Origin: Budorcas taxicolor
Taxonomy: Eukaryota; Chordata; Mammalia; Artiodactyla; Bovidae
NCBI RefSeq assembly: GCF_023091745.1
Contig: NC_068912.1
Coordinates: forward strand, 70,915,067 to 70,979,066
DNA: 64,000 bases
Direction: 5' to 3'
Shown here piece after piece: positions 46,400 through 57,556 of the stretch. The number at the start of each line of letters is the position of its first letter. Positions within the stretch are counted from its first letter, which is position 1. The notes beneath the pieces are model-generated. The model ran no database searches and was not told where the DNA came from. It saw only the letters and a list, made by a program, of their open reading frames with translations. The translations under genes and the position numbers were made by a program.

Positions 46400-46431
46400 T
46401 CCCCGCCACCCCTCCCACCCCCCCATCCCCC
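46400..46431 (-). other. C-rich tract with G-quadruplex motif on the minus strand
   Basis: Five C-runs of three to seven bases are separated by loops of one to four bases. Read on the minus strand this satisfies the four-tract G-quadruplex rule. It stands out in an AT-rich surrounding and is not part of a repeat I recognise. Confidence 0.6.
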
Positions 46432-46636
46432 GGGCAGGAGTATGCAATGTTTGTCATGGTATCCTAGTGGACCACTTTCAAAGATCCAATAATCCTTCAG
46501 ACATTATCTGGGACTTGAAAAAGAATAGAAAAAGACGGTAAATGTGCTCTTTATTAAAAGATTCAGTTCTACATAAATTGTGGCCAGGGAAAACAGTGCA
46601 GGCCTTTTGCACAGAGAACAAAAATTGTTTTAAGGT

Positions 46637-46862
46637 CAGTTCAGTCACTCAGTCATGTCTGACTCTTTGTGAGCCCATGGACTGTAGCACACAAGGCTTC
46701 CCTGTCCGTCACCAACTCCTGGAGCTTGTTCAAACTCTTGTGTATTGAGTCAGTGATACCATCCAACCATCTTTTTCTCTGTTGTGCCTTTCTCTTCCTA
46801 CCTTCAATCTTTCCCAACATCAGGGTCTTTTCCAATGAGTTAGTTCTTCACTTGAAGGTGGT
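46637..46862 (-). mobile_element. BovB 3' end, antisense, short
   Basis: 'cagttcagtcactcagtcat' through 'catcagggtcttttccaatg' is about 220 bases of the BovB terminus in antisense. It is 5'-truncated. Confidence 0.85.
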
Positions 46863-47914
46863 TTTCTATTATTATTTCCAATGTTCTTATTAAGGTCTTC
46901 TCTGGTGTATACATGCCTTAGTAGTTGCCCACCCCAAACTACACAGGGAATTAGGAAGTGTGTTGATTGTACCTCACACCATGATAGAGATTTAGAGAAG
47001 AGTATACGTGGTGTGACAAGAAGTTTCCTAGTGCACTCCCTGGACTCTACTGCCGAAGCCTCACGGTTCCAAAGCTAGAACAACTTTAATTGTTATGGAT
47101 GGATTGGAGTATCTTGGGGGAACTAGGTAGGAGTAGGATTGAGCTGAATACTAATCCTGGGTGCACTGAAGTATGCAGTTACTTCAGAGGGAGAAAGGAG
47201 AAAAGTAGGATGGGAAAGCAAGTCTAGGAACAAAGGAATAAAGGATTCTTTTTCCTTGAACACAAGAAATGGTGATTCATAGCATCTAGATTTGTTTTAC
47301 ATTCATTTTAATTCTTCTAATTATCAACACTGCAATAACATCTCATATCCAGAAGACTATTTGTCTTGATTCTTGTGGAGAATTAAGGGATGGGCGCATA
47401 AAGGAAGGAGTGTCTGTCCCTATATCATTTTCCATTGCAGCTGCAGAAGATTAGAGCATCCTGAAGTACCAGGTGGTATCCAGCCACAGAGTTAATGATG
47501 ACCAGAGCTGAGAGCAGAGGGAAAGTCATATCTCATACAACAGCAACACCAAAGGGATAACTGAGGATCAGATATAAGACATACTCACTTTTCCCCAAAT
47601 ATACTAGAAAAAGGGAGGCTAACATTCTGTGTTTACAATGTGAAAGTGCCTGTCATATTTGGGTAAAAGTTAATATTTCATTGTAGCTATAGCACAGAAT
47701 CTATGGGATGGTAGACCAAGAACACATACATAAACCAGGAAAGGGACCTAAATCATAAGGCAGTTCATACTGAGAAGAGATAGTGGATTCAGTGTTAGTC
47801 CCACAGGATAGCAGAAAATTATTGAGAGCTTTAGTCAAGGAAAATTGTAATAAGATTTGTGTTTTGTAAAAATTCTTCAGGAAATCTGTGCAAGATGGAT
47901 GAAAATGAAGAGCA
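46863..47914. other. Unique DNA
   Basis: No gene or repeat family is recognised in about 1 kb. Confidence 0.45.
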
Positions 47915-48112
47915 TGTGCTAAGTTGCTTTGGTCCTGTCCGACTCTTTGCGACCCTACACTACTCTGTCCATGAGATTTCCTGGGCTAGAATACTAAAGC
48001 AGGTTGCCATTTTCTTCTCCAGGGGATCTTCTCAACCCAGGGATCAAACCCACATCGCCTGTGGCTCCTGCATTGTAGGCAGATTCTTTACCTCTGAGCC
48101 ATTAGGGAGCCT
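47915..48112 (-). mobile_element. Bov-tA SINE, antisense, diverged
   Basis: 'gtgctaagttgctttggtcc' through 'cattgtaggcagattcttta' to 'agccattagggagcc' is an antisense Bov-tA with a small deletion in the Bov-A part. Confidence 0.82.
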
Positions 48113-48132
48113 GACGCAGTGTCAGGTATTAA

Positions 48133-48751
48133 AGACCATACAGAAAGCTGAGCACTGAAAAATTGATGATTTTGAACTGTGGTGCTGGAGAAGACTCTTG
48201 AGAGTCCCTTGGACTGCAAGGAGATCAAGCCTGTCAATCCTTAAGGAAGTGAAGTGAAAGTCACTCAGTTATGTCAGACTCTGCAACCGCATGAGTTCTA
48301 GCCTGTCAGGTTCCTCTGTCTATGGAATTCTCCAGGTCAGAATACTGAAGTGGGTAGCTGTTCCCTTCTTCAGGGCATCTTCCCAACCCAGGGGATTGAA
48401 CCCAGGTATCCCACACTGCAGGCAGATTCTCTACTGTTTGAGCCACCAGGGAAGCCCAATCCTTAAGAAAATCAACCCTGAATATTCGCTGGAAGTACTG
48501 ATGCTGAAGTTGAAATTCCAATACTTTGGTGACCTGATGAGAAGAGCTAACTCATTGGAAAAGACCCTGATGATGGGAAAGATTGAAGGCAGGCGGAGAA
48601 GGGGATGACGGAGGATAAGATGGTTGGATGGCATCACCAACTCAATGGACACCAGTTTGAGCAAATTCTGGGAGATGGTGAAGAACAGGGAAGCCTGGTG
48701 TGCCTGCAGTTCACGGGGTCACAAAGAGACGGACATGACTGAGTGACTGAA
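48133..48751 (+). mobile_element. BovB 3' end, sense, split by a SINE
   Basis: The sense BovB C-terminal and 3' part starts at 'gaaagctgagcactgaaaaa' and ends at 'actgagtgactgaacaac'. A Bov-tA with its own TSD interrupts it at 48246-48456. The tail has changed to (caa)n. Confidence 0.88.
48246..48456 (-). mobile_element. Bov-tA SINE inside BovB, 11-bp TSD
   Basis: This antisense Bov-tA is flanked by caatccttaag at 48235-48245 and 48457-48467. The target lies in the BovB phrase between the leucine-rich and 3' parts. Confidence 0.93.
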
Positions 48752-49030
48752 CAACAACAATGATACAGAGACAAACAGAATTTTGCTGTTGTATTTCCAG
48801 TGTATGTTGCACAGAAATAGCTGTGGCATGAAAGAATGGAGGCAGTGATGAAAACCTGAAATTCCTCTGTGGCTGTGGATAAGTGACGTGTTTAGGATAT
48901 GAAAATAAAGAGCACATGGATCACTAATTGGGTATGGGGTGACAATGACCTTTGGCTGATTTCCGACAGCTTTAACCCAAAAAGAGAAATCATGGAAAAC
49001 AATTTTGTTTAATTTGAGCTTAACTTTGCC
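48752..49030. other. Unique DNA
   Basis: Nothing is recognised. Confidence 0.4.
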
Positions 49031-49370
49031 TGTTGTTGTTGTTTAGTTGCTGCTGCGGGAAGTTGCTTCAGTCGTGTCCGACTCTGTGCGACCCCAAAGA
49101 CGGCGCCCACCAGGCTTCCCCGTCCCCGGGATTCCCCAGGCAAGAACACCGGAGTGGGTTGCCACCTCCCTCTTCAATGCATGAAAGTGAAAAGTGAAAG
49201 TGAATTCACCCAGTTGTGTCCGACTCCTAGCGAACCCATGGACTGCAGCCCACCAGGCTACGTCATGTCTAACTCTTTGTCACCTCATGCATGTACTGTT
49301 GCCTCCTCGGTCCTCCACTATGTCCCCGAGTTTGCTCAGATTCATATCCATTGAGTCAATGATGCCATCT
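49031..49370 (-). mobile_element. BovB 3' end, antisense, with Bov-A2 dimer inside
   Basis: Outer pieces at 49031-49050 ('ttgttgttgtttagttgc') and 49260-49370 ('cattgagtcaatgatgccat') are antisense BovB terminus. They are separated by a Bov-A2 SINE. Confidence 0.75.
49051..49258 (-). mobile_element. Bov-A2 dimeric SINE, CpG-rich
   Basis: Two Bov-A-type units are joined by the linker 'catgaaagtgaaaagtgaaa'. The first unit keeps many CpG sites ('ccgtccccgggattcccc'), suggesting a recent insertion or low methylation decay. Confidence 0.85.
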
Positions 49371-50347
49371 AACCTTTTTTGCCTAATAGAGCTTAAGTCC
49401 ACTATTTTTTTAAATAAGGAAGACAAAGTATGAAGTCTCTAGGTTGTCAAACTGCTCCAACAGTTAATGATTTGATGATTCTAAAATGTTAAATAAAAGA
49501 AAATAAACTACTATGAAAAAAGCTACTATTAGTAGAAATATTGGCTCCCAACAATTCACGGTTATACCAGAAGTTCAGTTATTGGTGAATGAAGATGACT
49601 ACTTGCAGGCTCTTGCTTGACCTTTTCTGTTTTAACAGCTAATTGTCTTGCCCATTGTTTGTTTCTTTTTAGAGAGCGTCATACACCTTACATTTCTGCT
49701 TAAACTTATGAACTGTGTTATCAGTCCATTTTGCTGGATTTTGACTTATAATATCTTTCTTTATGCTCTCCTTTAAAAAAATCACTAAGTGCACATCTGC
49801 ATTTTGATCCTGATCTTCTATCTATTTACTTTTGGTTAACTTTGAATTTTTCACCTGCTCTTAAGATAGTAACAATCCTACTTGGCTTGGAATTATCTGA
49901 AAATGCACTGGTTTTACTCACAAATATATTCTTGAAATCATTTATAGAGATAAATGCTTATCAATTCCATAATAACAGTAAACAATCAGAGAATAAAATC
50001 TAATAATTTAAAATTCCACTGACAGTAACAAATAAATGTAAAGCATGTAGAAATAGCTCTAATAAGAAATGAATGAAAGCATGCTTGAATAAATGAGTAT
50101 ACCATATTTCTGGATGATAAGTCTGAATACTGTTAAGATATTAGCTTGTCTAAACTTATATTGTAAGTTTAATATAAGTAAAATAAAGCCCAAATTAGAA
50201 TCTTTTTACCTTGATAAAAATATTTTAAAATTCTTGCAAAACAGTGCTCAGAAATAAATAACACAAAAGAAAAAGTAGAATTTATAATACTTTTATAGAT
50301 TATATTACATTTAAAGTTGTTATAAAATAATGACTGTATTTCCATGT
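49371..50347. other. Unique AT-rich DNA
   Basis: No gene or repeat is recognised. Confidence 0.4.
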
Positions 50348-50445
50348 GCTGTAGTATTCTTGCCTGGAAAATTTCATGGACAGAGGAGCCTGGCAGGCTA
50401 CAGTCCTTGGGGTCACAAAGAGCTGGACACGACTGAGTGACTAAA
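50348..50445 (+). mobile_element. Bov-tA SINE, 3' half only
   Basis: 'tattcttgcctggaaaattt' to 'cacgactgagtgactaaac' is the Bov-A body. The tRNA-like head is absent. Confidence 0.8.
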
Positions 50446-51295
50446 CCACCACCCTCTTGCCCCTTGCCATCCCCTCTCCCTCTGGTAACCACTAGTTTGT
50501 CCTCTATGTTTGCAGGTCTGTTTCTGTCTTGTTATGTAGGTTCATTTGTTTTATTTTTAGTTTACACATATAAATGAAAACATAGAGCATTTTTTTAGTC
50601 TGACTTATTCCATTAAATATAATACCCTCTATCTAGGCTGTTGCAAATGGTAGACTTTCATTATTTTTATGGCTGAATAATATTCCATTATATATGTCTA
50701 TCACATCTTCTTTATTCATTTGTTGGTGGATACTTGGGTTGCTTCCACATCTTGGGTATTATAAATACTACCACTGTGAATATTGGGGAGAGGGTACATG
50801 TAGCGTTTCAAATGAGTGTTTTTATTTTCTTCAGATATATGCCCAGCAGGGGAATTTATGGATCATATAGAAGTTCTATTTTCACGTGTTTGAGAAACCT
50901 CCATACTGTTTTCCATAGTGGCTGAACCAGTTTACATCTCCACCAATAGTGTTCCCTTTTCTCCACATCCACATCAACATATTTGTACACTTTTTGATGT
51001 TAGCCATTTTGACAGGTGTGAGATTATATCTTGTGGTTTTGATTTTCATCGCTCTGATAATTAGTGATATTGAGCATTTTTTCATGTACTTGTTGGCCAT
51101 CAGTATATCTTCTTTTGAAAAATGTCTATTTGGGTCTTTTACCCATTTTTAAATTGGGTTGGCTTTTTAAAATATTAAGTTAAGTATTTTAATGGTAAAT
51201 TGTATGAGCTGTTTATTTATTTTAGACATTAAATTATTCTTAGTCATATCACTTGCAAATATTTCTTCCCATTCATTAGGTTTCCCTTCTGTTTT
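50446..51295 (-). mobile_element. Old L1, antisense, 3' part (host of young L1)
   Basis: The reverse complement of the L1 3' UTR and ORF2 C-terminal region begins with 'ctctggtaaccactagtttg'. The minus-strand frame 50882-51100 reads ANKYMKKCSISLIIRAMKIK, typical of ORF2. It is cut at 51295 by a younger L1 and continues at 52607. Confidence 0.8.
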
Positions 51296-51311
51296 GTTGA
51301 TGGCTTCTTTT

Positions 51312-52590
51312 TTTTTATTAAATTTTTATTTTTACTTTATTTTACTTTACAATACTGTATTGTTTTTGCCATACATTGACATGAATCCACCACGGGTGTG
51401 CATGAGTTCCCAAACATGAACCCCCCTCCCACCTCCCACCCCATATCATCTCTCTGGATCATCCCCGTGCATCAGCCCCAAGCATCCTGCAATCCTGCAT
51501 CGAACATAGACTGGCGATTTGTTTCTTACATGATAGTATACATGTTTCAATGCCATTCTCCCAAATCATCCCACCCTCTCCCTCTCCCTCTGAGTCCAAA
51601 AGTCCGTTATACACATCTGTGTCTTTTTTCCTGTCTTGCATACAGGGTCGTCATTGCCATCTTTCTAAATTCCATATATATGTGTTAGTATACTGTATTG
51701 GTGTTTTTCTTTCTGGCTTACTTCACTCTGTATAATCGGCTCCAGTTTCATCCATCTCATCAGAACTGATTCAAATGAATTCTTTTTAACGGCTGAGCAA
51801 TACTCCATTGTGTATATGTACCACAGCTTTCTTATCCATTCATCTGCTGATGGACATCTAGGTTGTTTCCATGTTCTGGCTATTATAAACAGTGCTGCGA
51901 AGAACATTGGGGTACATGTATCTTTCAATTCTGGTTTCCTCAGTGTGTATGCCCAGCAGTGGGATTGCTGGGTCATAAGGCAGTTCTATGTTGAGTTTTT
52001 TAAGGAATCTCCATACTGTTCTCCATAGTGGCTGTACTAGTTTGCATTCCCACCAACAGTGTAAGAGGATTCCCTTTTCTCCACACTCTCTCCAGCATTT
52101 ATTGTTTGCAGACTTTTGGATCGCAGCCATTCTGACTGGTGTGAAATGATACCTCATTGTGGTCTTGATTTGCATTTCTCTAATAATGAGTGATGTTGAG
52201 CATCTTTTTATGTGTTTGTTAGCCATCCATATGTCTTCTTTGGAGAAATGTCTATTTAGTTCTTTGTCCCATTTTTTGATTGGGCAGTTTATTTTTCTGG
52301 AATTGAGCTGCAGGAGTTGCTTGTATATTTTTGAGATTAGTTGTTTGTCAGTTGCTTCATTTGCTATTATTTTCTCCCATTCTGAAGGCTGTCTTTTCAC
52401 CTTGCTTATATTTTCCTTTGTTGTGCAGAAGTTTTTAATTTTAATTAGATCCCATTTGTTTATTTTTGCTTTTATTTCCAGAATTCTGGGTGGGTGGATC
52501 ATAGGGGATCCTGCTGTGATTTATGTCAGAGAGTGTTTTGCGTATGTTCTCCTCTAGGAATTTTATAGTTTCTGGTCTTAACGTTTAGAT
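51312..52590 (-). mobile_element. Young-type L1, antisense, inserted in old L1, 16-bp TSD
   Basis: A 5'-truncated L1 3' end of about 1.3 kb is flanked by gttgatggcttctttt at 51296-51311 and 52591-52606 (the T-run makes the last bases ambiguous). It includes the 3' UTR with a C-rich tract at 51,421-51,442 and the end of ORF2. Host and insert share family and orientation. Confidence 0.95.
51665..52502 (-). pseudogene. L1 ORF2 C-terminal remnant
   Basis: The minus-strand frame 51858-52502 (214 residues) covers the C-terminal segment: NRHFSKEDIWMANKH, IREMQIKTTMRYHF, HCWWECKLVQPLWRTVWRF and PYDPAIPLLG. A frameshift near 51,920 moves it to the frame 51665-51976, which continues DTCTPMFFAALFIIARTW to the normal end. 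RT and endonuclease are absent by 5' truncation. Confidence 0.9.
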
Positions 52591-52606
52591 GTTGATGGCT
52601 TCTTTT

Positions 52607-52880
52607 GCCATGCAGACACCTTTAAATTTAACTAGGTCCCATTTCTTTATTTTTGCTGTTATTTATTTTGCTTTAGGTGACAGAGTCCCAAAAATATTGC
52701 TAATGTTTATATGAAAGAGTGCTGTGCCTATATTTTCCTCCAGGAGTTTTATATTTTCAGGTCTTACATTTCGGTCTTTAATTCATTTTGAGTGTATTTT
52801 TTAATATGATGTGTGGAAATGTTCTAATCTTATTCTTTTATATGTAGTTGTCCAGTGAGTTCTGCCTTTTTCCTATTCAA
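52607..52880 (-). mobile_element. Old L1 continuation after the young L1
   Basis: 'ccatgcagacacctttaaat', 'ctaggtcccatttctttatt' and 'atttcggtctttaattcatt' continue the antisense ORF2 of the old L1 beyond the insertion. Confidence 0.75.
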
Positions 52881-52999
52881 GTGTCAGTGTATTGTATCTT
52901 GCCATCAAAATAACCTTTAAACCTAAGAAAAAAATATAAGAAACTAGAGGAAAGGGGATCCTTTTTTATACATGGCAGAAAGATTACTTGAATTGTGTT

Positions 53000-53359
53000 C
53001 TCTATTTATAAGTGATGAACTTGGATATTTAACTGAGATTTCCAAGCAAAGTACTGAAGATGAGGCTTGGTTTCTTCTTCTTGCTTCTAGTAATAAGTGG
53101 GAGGAAGCAGTAAATTGAGTAAACAACTATTAATCAAAAAAGAATCAGATTTTGATGGTCTTGAAAAGTTTCAGCCTATCTAATTGTAAAAAATTAAGAG
53201 GTTCACAGTCAAAAAAGTGTACTTTTAAGAAAACCAAGGATCTGGTTGGACGAGTTTTTGTTAGTACCCCAGAAAGAACAAGAAGTCACAGTATGCAGTC
53301 ACACATAGGACTCTTTAAGGAAACTAGATTCATGACTCACGCATTCCCTTTGCCAACTT
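53000..53359. repeat. Unclassified ancient repeat, copy 1
   Basis: The segment 53,015-53,115 shares an ordered set of words with 54,465-54,570 ('cttggatatttaactgagat' against 'cttggatatttagctgaaaa'; 'ggtttcttcttcttgcttct' against 'ggtttcttcttgctgcttgt'). It may be an internal region of an endogenous retrovirus-like or MaLR element. No protein frame is preserved. Confidence 0.4.
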
Positions 53360-53939
53360 GTTATTGCTGTTCAGTTGCTAAGTTATATCCCACTCTGTGA
53401 CCCCCTGGATTGCAGCACATCAGGTTTCCCTGTTCTTCACTGTCACTTGGATTTTGATCAAATTCATGTCCATTGAGTCAGTGCTGCTATCTAACCAACT
53501 CATCCTCTGCCAGCCTCTTCTCCTTTTGCCTTCAATCTTTCCCAACATTAGAGTCTTTTCCAATGAGTCAACTCTTTGCATCAGGTAGCCAAAATTCATC
53601 AATTGGAGCTTCAGCTTTAGCATCAGTTCTTCCAATGAATATTCAGAGTTGACTTCCTTCAGGATTGACTGGTTTGCTCTCCTTGCTTGAGAGTCCTTAG
53701 GACATCAAGAGTCTTCTCCAGCATCACAATTCCAAAGCATCAATTTTTCGGTGCTCAGCCATCTTTATGATGGGCCACTTCTCACATCCATACATGACTA
53801 CTGGGAAAATCATAGCTTTGATAATATGGACCTTTGTCAACAAAGTGATGTCTCTTCTTTTTAATATGCTGTCTAAGTTTGTCATAACTTTCCTTCCAAG
53901 GAGCAAGTGTCTTTTAATTTCTTAGCTGAAGTCACCATG
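53360..53939 (-). mobile_element. BovB 3' fragment, antisense
   Basis: Antisense BovB runs from 'ttattgctgttcagttgcta' to 'ctgaagtcaccatga'. The minus-strand frames at 53420-53635 (LEKTLMLGKIEGKRRRGWQR) and 53724-53906 (FPVVMYGCEKW) are C-terminal BovB. It interrupts the ancient repeat around it. Confidence 0.88.
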
Positions 53940-54713
53940 ACAAGGCTGTGATCCATGAAGGGGTTTGCCAATTTAGGAAGCGTCAAAAATATAGATGGAA
54001 TTATCTAGGAAAACCTGTGAAGAAGCTTCTTGTTTAATGGAATGAATCCCCATGACATACACAGAAAACCCACAAAGTTTTGAGACTATTGCAGCAGCAA
54101 AATATTACCAGCTTTATCCTAAATGGATAGAGTGGAGATAAAATGAAAGGAGGCTGTTGGACTCTCCAAAGCCTAAAGGAAAACAGGAAATAGGCTGACT
54201 GAACTACTCAGCTACAAACACATTCTAACCTTCATGAAAAAGAAAGAATGACTCAGAGTGGCACTACTGGCCCAGAGTGGTGAGACTCAAGTCTCAGAGG
54301 ATTATTCCTAGGCCTTAAAATGTAATGAAACAGGATTTTGAAATTACTTAAGAGCAGTGACTTTTTCTCTTTCATTTTCTCTCCTTTTGAGTGGGGTTGT
54401 CTAAAACTTTTATGCTATGACTCTCTTAGCATTTTATTTGGAATGCAATTACTGTTTTCTAGGACTATGTAAGAAGTCAGCTTGGATATTTAGCTGAAAA
54501 TTTTTAAGAAAAGTATGGAAGATGTGGCCTGGTTTCTTCTTGCTGCTTGTAGTAAAATGCAAGAAGAGAGGAGATGATAGAAAATAGATTTGAAGATGCC
54601 ACACTTCGATGATTGAGGAAGTAGCCACAAACCAAGGAATAAGGAATAGAAGTTGAAAAAGGCAAGGAAATAGACTTTCTCCCTAAGACTCAGCAGAAGG
54701 AAAATTAATTGAT
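53940..54713. repeat. Unclassified ancient repeat, copy 2
   Basis: About 770 bases of non-L1 sequence end in a copy of the segment seen at 53,015-53,115. The phrases 'gaatgaatccccatgacata' and 'atgactcagagtggcact' suggest a degraded internal region of a retrovirus-like element, but I cannot name the family. No coding motif is seen. Confidence 0.35.
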
Positions 54714-54943
54714 TATAACTGCCTAGGTTTATTTCTGGGCTCTGTGTTCTGATCCATTGATCCATGTGTCTGTTTTTGTGCCAGTGCCATGATCTTTTGA
54801 TTACTGTAGATTTGTAGTACTCAAGTTAGGCAGCATGATACCTCCAGCTGTTTTCTTTTTTCTCAAGATTGCTTTGCAATTTGGGGTCTTTTGTGATTTT
54901 ATATAAAGTTTTAGTATTATTTGTTCTAGTTCTGAGAAAAATG
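54714..54943 (-). mobile_element. Old L1 ORF2 segment, antisense
   Basis: 'tgatccattgatccatgtgt', 'ttactgtagatttgtagtac' and 'ttgttctagttctgagaaaa' are antisense old-L1 ORF2. It is followed immediately by a sense L1 3' end. Confidence 0.72.
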
Positions 54944-54948
54944 TGGGT

Positions 54949-55333
54949 AGACCCAGAGAGTATTATGCTCAGTGAAATAAATCAGACAAATACATTATGT
55001 TATCACTTATATGTAAATCTAAAACATCAAATGAATATGTATAATAAAACAGAAACAGAGTCAGATAGAGAGAACAAACTAGTGGTTACAAGTAGGAGAG
55101 AGGGGAGGAGAGGAGCAATATAGGTATGAGGGATTAAGAGACACAAACTGCTTTGTATAAAATAGATAAGAAAAACAGTTATATTGTTTAGCTCAGGGAA
55201 ATATAGCTGCTATTTTATCATAGATTTAAATGGAGAATAATCTGTAAAAATGTTGAATCACTTATATTGTATCTGAAATTAATATTCAAAATATAAACCA
55301 GCTATAGTTTAATTAAAAAACAAAAAGAAAAAA
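54949..55333 (+). mobile_element. Older artiodactyl L1 3' end, sense
   Basis: 'gagtattatgctcagtgaaa', 'agagaacaaactagtggtta' and the A-rich end 'aattaaaaaacaaaaag' match the L1 ORF2 end and 3' UTR. With the preceding antisense segment it may form one 5'-inverted element. Confidence 0.72.
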
Positions 55334-55544
55334 GTTCACTTTTTATGTGAATGAAGGAACTGGTTAGTAATGTCTTTTTAGAACGGCAGAAGATTAGAAG
55401 CTGATATCTGAGATTTTTCTAATCAGATTACAAAGGATGATACACCAGCAGGATATGTCAACACCTGGGTCCACAGAGATTTTGATGAAGGAAAAATATT
55501 ATTATTTTCTGACTCAGAATCTTATTGTATTGATTTGAAACAAG
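55334..55544. other. Unique DNA
   Basis: Nothing is recognised. Confidence 0.35.
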
Positions 55545-56040
55545 TTATGGAGTATGGTATGCAGAATTCTGTGATGGCCCCCAAGGGTTCCACCAACTGG
55601 CATAAGATCTTCCTATAATCCTCTCCTCTTGAGTGTGATCAGGACCTGAGGACATGATGGGGCAGTTATTCTCCTGGTTAGATTTTGTGATGCACAAGTG
55701 CTTAATTTGAGGAATTGAGGATCAAGGTTGTGGCAGCTTAGCTAGGACCTGACAGCGGCCTCCAATAGCTGAGAATGAGCCACAGCCACTAGCCATCAAG
55801 AAATGAAAGTCTTAGTCCTAAAACAGAATTCTTCCAACAATTTGGAAGAGGACCACAAGCTGCAGATGAGAATACATCCCTATCTGACTCCTTTATTATA
55901 GCCTGATAAGACCTGGAGCCGAGTACCCAGTCAAGCCACACTTTGACATCTGACACATGGAGAAAATAAATTTGTGTTGTTTTAAACCACTAAATTTCTC
56001 TTTATTTGTTATACAATACAAGAAAACTAATACATGGGGT
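55545..56040 (+). repeat. ERVL-MaLR LTR (MLT1-like)
   Basis: The element starts with 'ggtatgcagaattctgtgat', has 'gaatgagccacagccacta' in the middle and ends 'gttgttttaaaccactaaat' then 'aagaaaactaatacatgg'. That order is typical of MLT1 solitary LTRs. It has no coding content. Confidence 0.7.
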
Positions 56041-57362
56041 AAACTTTAGTATAATATCTTCCTTTAAGAAAGAGTACTATTACCCTTAGTAGCTTGGCCT
56101 GGTGCACTCTTCTGCTATTTTCTAGTAAAGACTGGGAATACACTCGTACCCAGGGGATACTGCATTTTCTAAATCTTGTCTTTTTCAGAGTTTCCCCTAC
56201 AGAAACTGGAGGAAGTAAGAGAAAACCATTGTAGGGTGCCAGCTAGGTTTCAAGGACTATACTTTCTACCTTTTCCTCGTTTTATCCTCAAAAATTCATG
56301 GAGAACCAGCTATTAGGAGCCCCATGTCTTAGAAAAATGGACTCATAATTATTTGGTCACTTGCAAAATGTGATGCGGTTAGCGAAAGTCCTATCCCCCA
56401 GATCCTGCTGACTTTTAGTCTCCTCTTTGTTCATTAATATTATTTATTCCTTTTCTAGACATTCTACTTTAACTCCTCAGCCAACCTTAGAACAAATAAC
56501 AAATATCTATCTGTGGCTGATAAACTGGCAACCCAGTCTATCCATAATTATTTCATGTTTCTTGAGAATAAGGTGAAAAAACTAGCAGCTTTTTTAATGT
56601 ATAGAAATAACTTGCATAATTATACAATTAATATAATTTTTTACAAGATAGGGATTATACTGTTAGTCATATCATTAGTTGATTCAAAAGTATTTTCAAA
56701 TGTCGAGGTGAAACCTAATATGAAACTATTCAGCAAGATACAAGGCAACTTCCAAGCCAACATCTCCACTTACAGTTACTTTGGGATTTTGTACTCTTTA
56801 AATTGTCTTAGATTACATTCTTTCCAGTTACATGTTTTATGAGGTTTTATCTTTTTTTAATACAAATAATGCCTAAAAATCATCAGTAACATTTCAGGGA
56901 AGCTCAGAGTTGTAGAAGCAATTACAGTCAAGAGGGAAGTTATCAACCAGAATGAAAAGAGCTAAGAGATCACAAGACATTGGCTGCATTCTCTCCTTAG
57001 AGAGGACTTCATCAGAATAATACTCACACTGATGTCAAGATTAATGAAATTTCTAAATCTGGGGCATGACAAAGACTTCAAATGCCAGTTAATGAAGAAG
57101 ATGTAGAAAAATATAGTTATTGGCTATACAAAAATGCTATCTATTGCTTGATTGATCATTGTCAATAAATTTATTTTATGAATACCTACTTTTAGATACT
57201 CAATTTTAAAAATTAGTTATTTACTCACTCTTCACATTGATATTGTATGTATTATTGACAGGCCTGATATATTATTTTATTTATTAGAAAAAAACTTTTG
57301 CTTTTTCTTTAATATGATACATTTTATTTTGTGCTAGAATTATTCACCACTTTTCAGGAATT
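56041..57362. other. Unique AT-rich DNA
   Basis: The 109-residue frame at 56513-56842 is AT-biased and has no domain I recognise. Nothing else is seen. Confidence 0.4.
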
Positions 57363-57556
57363 TGAGAATCCACCTTCTATTGCAGGAGATGCAAGAGACA
57401 TGGGTTTGATCCTTGAGTTGGGAAGATCCTCTAGAGTAGGAAATGGTACCCTACTCCAGTGTTCTTGCCTGGAAAATTCCATATGCAGAGGAGGCTGGCA
57501 GGCTACAGACCATGGGGCCACAAAGAGTTGTATACAACTGTGACTAACACACACAA
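57363..57556 (+). mobile_element. Bov-tA SINE, head partly missing
   Basis: 'gagaatccaccttctattgc' to 'acaactgtgactaacacaca' gives most of Bov-tA. The first ~25 bases are absent. Confidence 0.85.

Noticed and set aside
51858..52502. 214-residue minus-strand frame as a gene
   Set aside because: It is the C-terminal part of a 5'-truncated L1 ORF2 with matching TSDs around the element.
56513..56842. 109-residue frame as a candidate gene
   Set aside because: The composition is AT-driven, with no domain and no supporting promoter or splice signals.
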